From Brevibacillus brevis (GTDB lineage Bacteria > Bacillota > Bacilli > Brevibacillales > Brevibacillaceae), in contig NZ_CP041767.1 in NCBI RefSeq assembly GCF_022026395.1, positions 2,326,501 to 2,390,500 of the forward strand: DNA of 64,000 nucleotides, written 5' to 3'. Under the pieces are notes generated by a model that saw only the letters and a list, made by a program, of their open reading frames with translations, was not told where the DNA came from and made no database searches. Positions 7,830-15,950 of the stretch are shown here, in pieces. Every line of letters starts with the position of its first letter. The first letter of the stretch is position 1. The position numbers and the translations under genes were made by a program.

Positions 7830-8491
7830 TGGGGTTGGAAATGGATCAGCGCAATATGGTTGCGTGGCGTGCGGCCAAAGAGGTCGCTCCCGGAATGGCA
7901 GTGAACTTGGGGATCGGAATACCTGAGCTGGTCGCTGATTTTATCCCGAATGAATGGCAAGTCATGTTTCACTCGGTGAATGGAATCTTGGGTGTCGGAC
8001 CTACGCCGTTAAAGGGAGAAGAGGACCAGCATATTTCCAACGCAGGTGGAGCACCTGTTACCGTTGTACCGGGGGCATCGTATTTCGACAGCACCATTGC
8101 GTATGGCATGATCCGAAGAAGAAAGCTGGACGCAGCGTTTATCGGGGCTTTGCAGGTGAATCGCCGAGGAGATCTGGCAAACTGGATTGTTCCTGGCTCG
8201 CGCGTTCATGGAATTGGTGGAGGAGCAGAACTGGCCTATTACGCCAAGAAAGTGATCGTGCTCATGAGCCATGTCAATCAGGCAGGTGAGCCCAAAATCC
8301 GCAGGGAGTGCACATTGCCACTGACGGCGAAGGGCTGCGTCGATCTCATTATCACCGAGAGGGCTGTAATCGAGGTCACGCCAAGAGGCTTGCTTTTGAC
8401 AGAGGTAATGTACCCGTTCACCTTGGAAAATGTCATTACGAATACCGGGGCACCTTTAATGATTTCAGAAAATTTACAAATGGTAGAGTAA
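7829..8491 (+). CDS. CoA-transferase family subunit B with substituted active site
   Basis: The gene encodes 220 residues aligning with AtoA/ScoB/YodR-type B subunits (NLGIGIPELVADFIP, NAGGAPVTVVPGASYFD, LANWIVPG). The catalytic glutamate of this family sits in an (S/A)ENG motif. Here the motif reads HSVNGILGVGP, so residue 50 is valine (codon GTG, 7976-7978). A later conserved stretch, usually GGAMDL, is GGGAEL. As written, the enzyme could not form the normal glutamyl-CoA thioester. It may be inactive, use other chemistry, or reflect a strain mutation or sequencing error. It is translationally coupled to subunit A, with GGAGGG eight bases upstream. Confidence 0.85.
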   Translation: MGLEMDQRNMVAWRAAKEVAPGMAVNLGIGIPELVADFIPNEWQVMFHSVNGILGVGPTPLKGEEDQHISNAGGAPVTVVPGASYFDSTIAYGMIRRRKLDAAFIGALQVNRRGDLANWIVPGSRVHGIGGGAELAYYAKKVIVLMSHVNQAGEPKIRRECTLPLTAKGCVDLIITERAVIEVTPRGLLLTEVMYPFTLENVITNTGAPLMISENLQMVE

Positions 8492-8535
8492 TGAAAAATG
8501 TAAGCGTGAACAAATAGAACAGGGGGATGAAACAC

Positions 8536-9354
8536 ATGAAAAAAACAATCAAAATGATCGCAGGAGTCGTATTTTCGTTGTCACTACTTGTAAGCGGATG
8601 TAGCCAAGGCGCTTCCACTAACAGTGTGGGAGGGCAAGCGGGTGGGGCTTCTGCTGGAAATGCGTCGTCCATGACAAAAGAGGCAGGCGTATTTGTATAC
8701 GCGGCTTCAGGTGAATATCAGCCATTCAGCTACTTCAAGGATGGTCAATTGACCGGATTTGATGTCGAGATCGGCAATGAGATCGCCAAGCGTTTGGGTC
8801 TTGAGCCAAAGCCAGTCACGTCGCCTTTTTCCGGTATTATCGCAGGGGTAAAAGAAGGACGCTACGATGCAGCGATTGCCAGCCATGCGATTACAGAAGA
8901 ACGGAAGCAGCAGGTTGATTTCGCAGACCCGTACTACTTGTCCGGTGGTCAACTGTTCGTTCGCCCGGATGGGACGATTAGCACGCTGGAAGGTTTGAAA
9001 GGTAAAGAAGTGGCAGTCGCACTCGGCACTACACACGAAAAGATGGCGCGGGAGTATACGGATAACATCAAAACGTATGACAGCGATGTAACGGCTCTGC
9101 GTGCCTTGGAGCAGGGAAAACACGATGTCGTGATTACAGATAGCGTCGTAGGGGAGATTGCCATTGCACAAGGCTTGAAGCTCAAGAAAAGCGGGTCGCC
9201 CCTCTCGGAAGTCAAGCATGGAATCGCAGTGCGCAAAGGAAATACGGAATTGCTGAACAAGATCAACGAAGTGCTCAAGCAAATGATGGAGGATGGTACC
9301 TACGTTAAATTGAGCGAGAAGTACTTTAATCGCGATATCAGCAAAGCAGAATAG
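8536..9354 (+). CDS. Polar amino-acid ABC transporter substrate-binding lipoprotein
   Basis: This 272-residue protein has a lipoprotein signal peptide (lipobox LVSGC) followed by a Ser/Gly-rich linker and a bacterial solute-binding domain 3 fold. The family motifs SGEYQPFSYFKDGQLTGFDVE and YDAAIASHAITEERKQQVDF are typical of glutamine, cystine, histidine and lysine/arginine/ornithine binders. The ATG at 8536 is favoured over 8527 because AGGGGG ends only one base before the latter. It lies between the CoA-transferase and the permease genes on one strand with short gaps. That places uptake and catabolism of one substrate, probably amino-acid-like, under sigma-54 control. Confidence 0.9.
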   Translation: MKKTIKMIAGVVFSLSLLVSGCSQGASTNSVGGQAGGASAGNASSMTKEAGVFVYAASGEYQPFSYFKDGQLTGFDVEIGNEIAKRLGLEPKPVTSPFSGIIAGVKEGRYDAAIASHAITEERKQQVDFADPYYLSGGQLFVRPDGTISTLEGLKGKEVAVALGTTHEKMAREYTDNIKTYDSDVTALRALEQGKHDVVITDSVVGEIAIAQGLKLKKSGSPLSEVKHGIAVRKGNTELLNKINEVLKQMMEDGTYVKLSEKYFNRDISKAE

Positions 9355-9403
9355 TGAGTTGGTATAAAAGACAAATTCCATTACGAGTGAGGGGTGGCAT
9401 CAA

Positions 9404-10069
9404 GTGCCCAGTTTTGCCCATCTGACAGAAGAGTTTTTCCGGACATTGCCGTTTTTTTGGAAGCCGTTGCTGCTGACCTTTCAGTTGACGATCGCTTCTG
9501 TTATCGTAGGCTCGATTATCGGATTGTTTGTCGCTTTGTTAAAGGTATCCAAGCTTCCAGTTGCACGCTTCATAGCCAATGCGTACATCATGATCATTCG
9601 CGGTACACCGTTGGTCGTGCAAATTTTCGTTTTGTATTTCGGCTTTTACAAAATTATTGATCTCGGTCAATTTTGGTCGGCAGCGCTCGCTCTGGCGATT
9701 CACAGTGGAGCCTATATCGCAGAGATTTTCCGGGGCTCGATTCAGTCGATTGATAAAGGACAAATGGAGGCAGGTCTATCTTTGGGCATGTCCGCTCGTC
9801 AAACCATGCGCCGGATCATTTTGCCGCAAGCGATGAAACGATCAATCCCGCCGCTTGGTAACCAGTTTATTTTGTCTTTGAAGGAATCATCTCTGGCCGC
9901 TTTCATTGCCATGGATGAGTTGTTCTCGCTGGCTCGTCGCTTGTCTGCGGAAACCTTTGATGAAATGACGTACTTTTTGATTGTGGCGCTCTATTACTTG
10001 GTTATTGTCATGGCGTTTACGTATGTGGTCCACATCATGGAGAAGCGTCTGGCAAAAGGAGAGGCGTAA
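9404..10069 (+). CDS. Polar amino-acid ABC transporter permease
   Basis: This 221-residue inner-membrane protein has about five membrane segments. It shows the His/Glu/Gln permease-family signature near the N-terminus ([22 protein letters not shown]) and the EAA-type loop contacting the ATPase ([22 protein letters not shown]). The start codon is GTG at 9404, with GAGGGGTGG upstream. It sits between the binding protein and the ATPase, completing a three-component importer. A single permease gene suggests a homodimeric channel, as in GlnP-type systems. Confidence 0.9.
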   Translation: MPSFAHLTEEFFRTLPFFWKPLLLTFQLTIASVIVGSIIGLFVALLKVSKLPVARFIANAYIMIIRGTPLVVQIFVLYFGFYKIIDLGQFWSAALALAIHSGAYIAEIFRGSIQSIDKGQMEAGLSLGMSARQTMRRIILPQAMKRSIPPLGNQFILSLKESSLAAFIAMDELFSLARRLSAETFDEMTYFLIVALYYLVIVMAFTYVVHIMEKRLAKGEA

Positions 10070-10086
10070 AGCGGAGGGGAAAGACG

Positions 10087-10827
10087 ATGGAAAAGCAAAG
10101 AGAAATGATACGCGTGCAAAATTTGAAGAAAAGCTTCGGAAAAGTGGAAGTTCTCAAGGATGTCACCCTGCAAGTCGGAAAGGGTGAGGTCGTCGTCTTG
10201 ATCGGTGCCAGTGGATCGGGGAAAAGCACATTGATTCGATGCATTAATTTTCTGGAGATCAAGGACGGCGGAGAGATTTATATCGAAGGTAAAAGCATCG
10301 ATCCGAAGAAGGATGACTTGACCAAAGTACGGCAAAAGGTAGGCATGGTGTTCCAGCACTTCAATCTGTTCCCGCATAAAACCGTTCTGGAAAACATCAT
10401 GGAGGCACCGCTGATTGCGAAGAAAGCGGACAAGGAAGAAACGAAGCAGGAAGCGCTCCGGCTGCTGAAAAAGGTAGGTCTTTCTGAAAAAGCGGACGCC
10501 TACCCATCCAGCCTCTCCGGTGGACAAAAGCAACGCGTGGCCATTGCTCGTTCACTGGCGATGAAACCGGATATCATGCTCTTCGACGAGCCAACCTCGG
10601 CGCTTGACCCAGAGCTGGTAGGGGAAGTGCTGGAGACAATGAAGCAGCTCGCGCAAGAAGGAATGACGATGATTATCGTGACGCATGAGATGGGGTTTGC
10701 CAAGGAAGTGGCTGACTGGGTGGCGTTTATGAATCAAGGCAAGATCATCGAGATGGCTAGACCCCAAGAAATTTTCAACAACCCGAAAGAAGAGCGCACG
10801 AGAGAATTTTTGAACCGTGTACTGTAA
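10087..10827 (+). CDS. Polar amino-acid ABC transporter ATP-binding protein
   Basis: This 246-residue ABC ATPase has Walker [10 protein letters not shown], a Q-loop at [12 protein letters not shown], signature [16 protein letters not shown], Walker [13 protein letters not shown] and a switch histidine in VTHEMG. The sequence is of the GlnQ/HisP/ArtP type, which pairs with solute-binding domain 3 proteins. The ATG at 10087 follows GCGGAGGGG. It is 17 bp after the permease and 28 bp before the thiolase start codon, so the importer is embedded within the catabolic operon. Confidence 0.92.
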   Translation: MEKQREMIRVQNLKKSFGKVEVLKDVTLQVGKGEVVVLIGASGSGKSTLIRCINFLEIKDGGEIYIEGKSIDPKKDDLTKVRQKVGMVFQHFNLFPHKTVLENIMEAPLIAKKADKEETKQEALRLLKKVGLSEKADAYPSSLSGGQKQRVAIARSLAMKPDIMLFDEPTSALDPELVGEVLETMKQLAQEGMTMIIVTHEMGFAKEVADWVAFMNQGKIIEMARPQEIFNNPKEERTREFLNRVL

Positions 10828-10855
10828 TGGCGTAAAAACGAAAGGGAGCTGGGGC

Positions 10856-12037
10856 ATGAGAGACGTGGTCATTGTTGCGGGTGTGCGCAGTGCTGTGGGT
10901 GCATTTGGGAAAAGCCTGCGGGACGTACCGGCAACAGAGCTGGGGCGGCAGGTATTGGAAGGCTTGATGAATAAGGTTGATTTGCCGAAGGAACAAGTCA
11001 ATGAAGTGATTTTTGGCAATGGGTACGTACATGGGGGAGGACTCAATGCTGCACGTATCAGCTCGCAGCTGGCGGGATTTCCACGCAATGTCTATGGTCA
11101 CATCGTTATTAAAGCCTGTGGTTCAGGATTGAAAGCAATTGGCAACGGTGCACTAGCCATTGCAGCAGGTCAAGAGGATGTGGTGATTGCGGGCGGAGTG
11201 GAATCCATGAGCAGTGTTCCCTACCTCGTGAAGAACCGCTGGGGCAGCAAATTCGGCAATTTGTCCATGGAGGACGCTCTTTTGTCCGATGGCTTGATCT
11301 GCTCGTTGACCGGCGAGCATATGGGGCTGACCGCAGAACGGCTGGCGGTACAGTACGGTATTTCCCGTGAGGAGCAGGATCGGTTTGCCTATGAGAGCCA
11401 CGTAAGAGCAGCGGCAGCAATCGAAGCAGGCACGTTCGCGAATGAGATCGTACCAATTGAAATCAAGGATCGCAAAGGCACCCGTGTTTTTGCGCAGGAT
11501 GAATCGGTGCGACAGGATATCAAGCTAGAAGAGCTCGCCAAGCTGAAAAGTGTTTTTCAAAAAGAGGGATCTATCACTGCCGGAAATGCGTGTCCGATGA
11601 ATGACGGCGCAGCCGCAGTATTAATGATGTCTCGTGAAAAGGCGGAGGAGGCGGGTTTGACTCCGCTCGTGAAAATCAAGGCTTTTGCCAGCGCAGGAGT
11701 CGAACCTGACGTAATGGGGATCGGACCAGTTCCCGCTACGCAAAAAGTACTGGAGAAAGCGGGATTGGCGCTAGAAGACATTGGGCTCATCGAATTAAAC
11801 GAGGCATTTGCCGCCCAGGCTTTGTCCGTGATCAAATGCTTGGAACTGGACTCGAGTAAGGTTAATGTCAATGGAGGCGCGATTGCCTTGGGTCACCCTG
11901 TGGGAGCAACTGGCGCGAAGCTGACAGTGACGTTGATGAACGAAATGATGCGCAGACGCGAGAAGTATGGCATGGTGACGCTGTGCATGGCAGGTGGCAT
12001 GGGAATGTCAGTGATCTATGAAAATTTGACGCTATAA
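10856..12037 (+). CDS. Thiolase (acetyl-CoA C-acyltransferase)
   Basis: This 393-residue thiolase condenses or cleaves 3-ketoacyl-CoA. The nucleophile C88 is in KACGSGLKAIGNG. Conserved NEAFAAQ, the general base histidine in GGAIALGHPVGATGAK and the second cysteine in CMAGGMG are all present, so the active site is intact. The ATG at 10856 is supported by AAAGGGAGCT; the upstream in-frame ATG overlaps the ATPase gene and has no site. As last gene of the sigma-54 operon it would split a ketoacyl-CoA made by the CoA-transferase into acetyl-CoA units, parallel to AtoB in the E. coli ato operon. A good terminator follows. Confidence 0.92.
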   Translation: MRDVVIVAGVRSAVGAFGKSLRDVPATELGRQVLEGLMNKVDLPKEQVNEVIFGNGYVHGGGLNAARISSQLAGFPRNVYGHIVIKACGSGLKAIGNGALAIAAGQEDVVIAGGVESMSSVPYLVKNRWGSKFGNLSMEDALLSDGLICSLTGEHMGLTAERLAVQYGISREEQDRFAYESHVRAAAAIEAGTFANEIVPIEIKDRKGTRVFAQDESVRQDIKLEELAKLKSVFQKEGSITAGNACPMNDGAAAVLMMSREKAEEAGLTPLVKIKAFASAGVEPDVMGIGPVPATQKVLEKAGLALEDIGLIELNEAFAAQALSVIKCLELDSSKVNVNGGAIALGHPVGATGAKLTVTLMNEMMRRREKYGMVTLCMAGGMGMSVIYENLTL

Positions 12038-12055
12038 ACTTTACATGTACAAATG

Positions 12056-12090
12056 AAACAGCCCCGAACGTTGTTATGTCGGGGCTGTTT
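12056..12090 (+). terminator. Rho-independent terminator after thiolase
   Basis: The stem AAACAGCCCCGA / TCGGGGCTGTTT with an eleven-base loop closes the sigma-54 operon. It may also stop the convergent gene at 12110-12484. Confidence 0.85.
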
Positions 12091-12109
12091 GTCATGAAAG
12101 CTAGATCGG

Positions 12110-12484
12110 TTATGAAGGGGCATTTTGTTCACGTAAGTATTTTCGCAATGTAGCCGCTACTTCTGTTGGGTTTTCCAGCTGTACAATGACGTGCTGGTAT
12201 TTGGCATGACCCTCTACTTCCAGGATCAACAACGAATCTGTCTGGGTAAAAGAAAGGAAGTACCATTCATTTCTATACTGAAAGCTTCCTTCATAAATGT
12301 TCAATGGGCCAAAAGACGTCCCTGGCATGCGCAACATCCATTTTGGCGGAATGAAAGAACCAACCTCGACATGCTTGATCGACTGATAAGGTAACGTGAT
12401 CGTGCTCTTTAAGGCTAAGAGCGTATGCAAGCCAGTGAGTCGCAAGGTAAAATCCGTCTTGCCGAAATGTACACTTCTTCCCAT
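12110..12484 (-). CDS. Hypothetical protein, possible PH-like fold
   Basis: This 124-residue soluble protein has no recognised signature. Alternating hydrophobic strands (LPYQSIKHVEVG, YFLSFTQTDSLLILEVEG) and a C-terminal helix (TEVAATLRKYLREQ) give a pattern like small bacterial PH-type domains. This is a fold guess only. The ATG at 12484 has GAGGTGAG just upstream. It lies alone on the minus strand between the thiolase and argS terminators. Confidence 0.65.
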   Translation of the reverse strand: MGRSVHFGKTDFTLRLTGLHTLLALKSTITLPYQSIKHVEVGSFIPPKWMLRMPGTSFGPLNIYEGSFQYRNEWYFLSFTQTDSLLILEVEGHAKYQHVIVQLENPTEVAATLRKYLREQNAPS

Positions 12485-12554
12485 TGTTGCTCACCTCTTT
12501 CATCTGCCATCGTTTCATTATCTCACAGAAGAATGACGATGACACGGGACAATC

Positions 12555-12600
12555 AAAAAAGCCGGCGCTTCCCCACAAAAGGAAGGCAACCGGCTTTTCG
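12555..12600 (-). terminator. Rho-independent terminator of argS
   Basis: On the minus strand AAAAGCCGGTTGCCTTCC pairs with GGAAGCGCCGGCTTTTTT, ten bases beyond the argS stop. Confidence 0.85.
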
Positions 12601-12609
12601 TATTCTTTC

Positions 12610-14325
12610 TTACATTTCTTCTGGAGCAGACAGACCGAGCAGACGCAGACCTTCCTTCAGCACAGCAACGACTGCTGCTACGAGCTGGAGACGAGATGCC
12701 TTCACATCTTCTTCCTCAGCCAGGATGCGTACATTCGCATAGAATTTGTTGAACGTTTGTGCCAGGTCGATCACATACTTGCCGATTTGCGACGGATCGA
12801 AGTTATCGGCAGCACGTTCGATTACCTCTGGGAACGCGTTCAAGAGGGTAATCACTGCCCAAGCCTCTTTGCTGTCGAGTGCACCGGAAGCCAGGTTTAC
12901 CGCCGACGCTGGCTGGTAGCCACCTCTGCGCAGTAGCGAGCATGCACGCGCGTGTGCGTATTGCACGTATGGTCCTGTTTCCCCTTCGAAGGTCAGCATC
13001 TCTTCCCAGGAGAAGTTGACATCATTGAGGCGGAAGTTTTTCAAATCATGGAAAATAACTGCGCCTACCCCGACTTGACGAGCCACTTCTTCTTTATTGG
13101 ACAGCGTAGGGTTTTTCTCCTCGATGACTTTTTGGACATCAGAAATGGCTTGTGCCAACACTTCTTCCAAGAGAACAACTTTCCCTTTACGCGTGGACAT
13201 TTTCTTGCCGTCCTTGAGCATCATGCCGAATGGGATGTGGTGCATATTTGCAGACCACGCATAGCCCATTTTTTCCAACACTTTATAGAGCTGCTGGAAG
13301 TGAAGACGTTGCTCGTTTCCTACGACATAGAGTGCTTTTGCAAAATCGTACGATTCGTGACGGAAGAGGGCAGCAGCCAAATCGCGCGTTGCGTACAGGG
13401 TAGCGCCGTCAGATTTTTTGATCAGGCATGGCGGCATGTTGTATTCATCGAGGTTCACGACCATCGCACCGTCGGATTCAGTCAATAGCCCTTTTTCCTC
13501 GAGCAATGTAACAACGCGATCCATTTTGTCGTTGTAGAACGCTTCCCCGTGTGTGGAGTCGAAGGCTACGTTCATCAGGTCGTAGATCTTCATGAATTCC
13601 TTGAGGGACTCATCACGGAACCATTTCCACAGATGCTGTGCTTCTTCGTCGCCATCCTCGAGCTTTTTGAACCATTCGCGGCCTTGATCTTCCAAGGTAG
13701 GATCGTTCTCGACTTCTTCGTGGAAACGAACGTAGAGGCTGAGCAGCTCCTTGATTGGTTCTGCTTTTACCTTTGCTTCGTCACCCCAGAGGCGATACGC
13801 AACGATCAGTTTCCCGAACTGTGTACCCCAGTCACCCAAGTGATTGATGCGCACTGGCTCGTAGCCTTGCTTTTCCATGATGTTGGCAATTGCGTTCCCG
13901 ATAACGGTAGAGCGCAGGTGACCCATGGAAAACGGCTTCGCGATATTCGGGGAGGAGAGGTCGATTGGTACTTTGCGCCCTTGACCGACATTGCTGCTTC
14001 CGAATGTGCTGCCTTGGGTAAGGATGGTCCCGATTACTTGCTCTGCCACATTTTCTTGATCCAGGAACAGGTTCACGTACGGACCAACTGCTTGCGATTC
14101 GCGCACTGGTGCACCGGTGAGCTGTCCAGCCAGCTCTGCCGCGATCATCGGTGGGGCTTTGCGCAATGCTTTTGCCAATTGGAAGCATGGGAAGGCCACA
14201 TCGCCCATTGCAGGGTTTGGAGGTGTTTCCAGCATGCCGTATACGGCTTCTTTTGTCAGTGTGTCAACGCCCATCGAGGAGAGCGTAGCGGCAATCTTTT
14301 CAGCGACTTGGTGTTTGTAACTCAT
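12610..14325 (-). CDS. argS: Arginyl-tRNA synthetase
   Basis: This 571-residue class I synthetase charges tRNA-Arg. It shows the N-terminal Arg-specific add-on domain, the HIGH-type motif as SMGHLRST (residues 133-140) inside the conserved SPNIAKPFSMGHLRST context, the HLGDWGTQFG segment, a KMSKS-like KMSTRKGK and a C-terminal anticodon-binding DALR region (NKFYANVRIL). Length and motifs are normal. It is preceded on the same strand by a T-box leader, so expression should rise when tRNA-Arg is uncharged. Several long open frames on the opposite strand are shadows of its codon pattern. Confidence 0.97.
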   Translation of the reverse strand: MSYKHQVAEKIAATLSSMGVDTLTKEAVYGMLETPPNPAMGDVAFPCFQLAKALRKAPPMIAAELAGQLTGAPVRESQAVGPYVNLFLDQENVAEQVIGTILTQGSTFGSSNVGQGRKVPIDLSSPNIAKPFSMGHLRSTVIGNAIANIMEKQGYEPVRINHLGDWGTQFGKLIVAYRLWGDEAKVKAEPIKELLSLYVRFHEEVENDPTLEDQGREWFKKLEDGDEEAQHLWKWFRDESLKEFMKIYDLMNVAFDSTHGEAFYNDKMDRVVTLLEEKGLLTESDGAMVVNLDEYNMPPCLIKKSDGATLYATRDLAAALFRHESYDFAKALYVVGNEQRLHFQQLYKVLEKMGYAWSANMHHIPFGMMLKDGKKMSTRKGKVVLLEEVLAQAISDVQKVIEEKNPTLSNKEEVARQVGVGAVIFHDLKNFRLNDVNFSWEEMLTFEGETGPYVQYAHARACSLLRRGGYQPASAVNLASGALDSKEAWAVITLLNAFPEVIERAADNFDPSQIGKYVIDLAQTFNKFYANVRILAEEEDVKASRLQLVAAVVAVLKEGLRLLGLSAPEEM

Positions 14326-14348
14326 CTAAATTTCTACTCCTTTCAAAT

Positions 14349-14644
14349 AAAAAAACCTCTACGTCTCCTGTGAAAAAGAGACGAGAGGTTATACTCCCGC
14401 GGTGCCACTCTTGTTGTTTTTCCCTTCCATCGAACAGGAAGGCAAAAACCGCTTGATCTGCTGTAACGGGCAGTCCCGGCATGGCCCTACACGATCCGTT
14501 GCCCATAATGGCTGGCGCAGGATGTTCAGGCCGCATCTCCGAGGGGCGCTTCCTCACATGGTTTGGCATCGGGCTCACACCGTCCCCGACTCGCTTTCGT
14601 CCTCACACAAGGAGTACTTTCCTCATCAACGATTCGTCTGTTTC
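14349..14644 (-). promoter_or_regulatory. T-box riboswitch of argS
   Basis: On the minus strand the leader contains the T-box core GTGGCACCGCGGG (complement of 14396-14408) and AGTACTCC-type stem I elements near its 5' end. A terminator stem ACCTCTCGTCTC / GAGACGTAGAGGT runs into a T run at 14349-14390, just before argS. Binding of uncharged tRNA should favour the antiterminator. The downstream gene implies an arginine specifier codon, but I could not place it with certainty. Confidence 0.9.
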
Positions 14645-14650
14645 ACTAGA

Positions 14651-14680
14651 ATTATAGCTGTTTATACCGTCATGATGCAA
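14651..14680 (-). promoter_or_regulatory. Sigma-A-type promoter of the argS leader
   Basis: On the minus strand TTGCAT (14675-14680), an 18-bp spacer and TATAAT (14651-14656) precede the T-box. Confidence 0.65.
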
Positions 14681-14690
14681 GGTGCCTCGA

Positions 14691-15179
14691 TCAAGGTTTT
14701 TTTAATATCTTATCTAATTCCGCGAAATATTGCTTGGTCAGCTCTTCCTTTTCTTCCGCGCTGAGGTTTTCCGCATTCATCATTTGCTCTTTGTACTGCT
14801 CCAACTTTTCAAGCATAGCCAACTCGGCAGCAGCGGCCTCGTCCAGATCGTAATTTTCCGATGGATCGAACGGGATCAATCGATTGTCATTCCCACTTCG
14901 CAAATAAGCGGAGCGCCAGTTCTCCGGAAACTGGTACGGCTGTTCGCCAAACATAATCGCTAAAATATCGTCGGATTCAATCGGCAGGAAGTGATCGTAA
15001 TCGTCTCTTCTGCCTCCCTCGGACAAGTTAATGTGGGACAAAAAATAATGGAGATAATGTTCCCCGGTTTCGGTATTCTTAACGATGGAATAGGTTTCAA
15101 ATTCGGATTTGGACAGTTCTTTTATGGTTTCCAAACAGGACAGAAATTTGTCTTTTTCTCGTGCTTGCAAGTCATCCAT
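14691..15179 (-). CDS. Hypothetical acidic protein
   Basis: This 162-residue soluble, strongly acidic protein is unassigned. The N-terminus is helical (DLQAREKDKFLSCLETIKEL), the middle contains DDYDHFLPIESDD and EQPYQFPENW, and the C-terminal third is a charged predicted coiled coil (EKLEQYKEQMMNAENLSAEE). I chose the ATG at 15179 because AAAGGAA lies nine bases upstream; an extension to 15251 lacks such a site. It ends just upstream of the argS T-box promoter. That promoter is separate, so co-regulation with argS is unlikely. Confidence 0.7.
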   Translation of the reverse strand: MDDLQAREKDKFLSCLETIKELSKSEFETYSIVKNTETGEHYLHYFLSHINLSEGGRRDDYDHFLPIESDDILAIMFGEQPYQFPENWRSAYLRSGNDNRLIPFDPSENYDLDEAAAAELAMLEKLEQYKEQMMNAENLSAEEKEELTKQYFAELDKILKKP

Positions 15180-15377
15180 GTCATCTCGTTCCTTTCGCTC
15201 TACAATAAGCCTCATGATAGCAAAAGCAATGGGTGCTGACAATGAAAGCAACGTAACAGAGTGCAGCAGTGGAAGAAGAGAAAAGGATTATGGAAAAAAT
15301 AATTGGATATTCTTGTCACAAAAATAAGCCAGCTGGATCAAATACATATCAACACGAAACAAGGAGGTGAACAGCGC

Positions 15378-15950
15378 GTGAATGCAAGTGCCAAAAGTAG
15401 CGAAGCGGACTGGACGCTGCAATTGACCAACGAGGAGAAGCTGACGAGGCTCATGAGCGAGTACGGAGACAACATCGTGCAGCTCGCCTACTTGATCGTC
15501 AAGGATCGGGGAATTGCGGAAGACATTACCCAGGAAGTGTTTCTGAAGGCGTATCGGGGTCTGGATCAGTTCCGCCATCAGAGTAGCGTGAAAACATGGC
15601 TTTACCGAATCGCGATCAACGAGTCCCGCAAATATTTGCGTTCGTGGTCCTTTCGCCAGATTTTTTCTACATACCTCTCCAAAGAGGAAGCACCCCCGGA
15701 AAAGGTCGACACGGCAAATGTTGAATCGGCAGTCATCGGACAAATGAGCAAGATACAGGTAGCGGAGCAGGTGATGAAGCTCTCGCCGCTGTACCGAAAA
15801 GTCATGGTACTTCATTACTATGAAGATTTGTCGATAAAAGAGATTGCGCATGTGTTGGATATTTCAGAAGATGCCGTACGAACCCAATTGTCACGGGCCC
15901 GAAAACATTTTAAGGCATTGTGTGAAAAGGAGGGATTGGAATGGACGTAG
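15378..15950 (+). CDS. ECF-type RNA polymerase sigma factor
   Basis: This 190-residue sigma-70 family protein has region 2 (about residues 40-105; DITQEVFLKAYRGLDQFR) and region 4 (about 130-180; KVMVLHYYEDLSIKEIAHVL) and lacks regions 1 and 3, as ECF factors do. The GTG at 15378 is fixed by a perfect AAGGAGGTGA. It overlaps the next gene by ten bases (ATGGACGTAG). That gene encodes a membrane protein of the anti-sigma type, so the pair should form a signal-responsive switch. A clear ECF-type autoregulated promoter was not convincingly found in the 198-bp gap upstream. Confidence 0.92.
   Translation: MNASAKSSEADWTLQLTNEEKLTRLMSEYGDNIVQLAYLIVKDRGIAEDITQEVFLKAYRGLDQFRHQSSVKTWLYRIAINESRKYLRSWSFRQIFSTYLSKEEAPPEKVDTANVESAVIGQMSKIQVAEQVMKLSPLYRKVMVLHYYEDLSIKEIAHVLDISEDAVRTQLSRARKHFKALCEKEGLEWT

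Noticed and set aside
13549-14373. Long plus-strand open frames (274 and 178 codons) antisense to argS
   Set aside because: They are exact shadows of the argS reading frame with cysteine/histidine-rich, family-less translations and no ribosome binding site.
14300-14764. Open frames on both strands over the argS leader
   Set aside because: The region is a T-box RNA with its promoter; frames are incidental.
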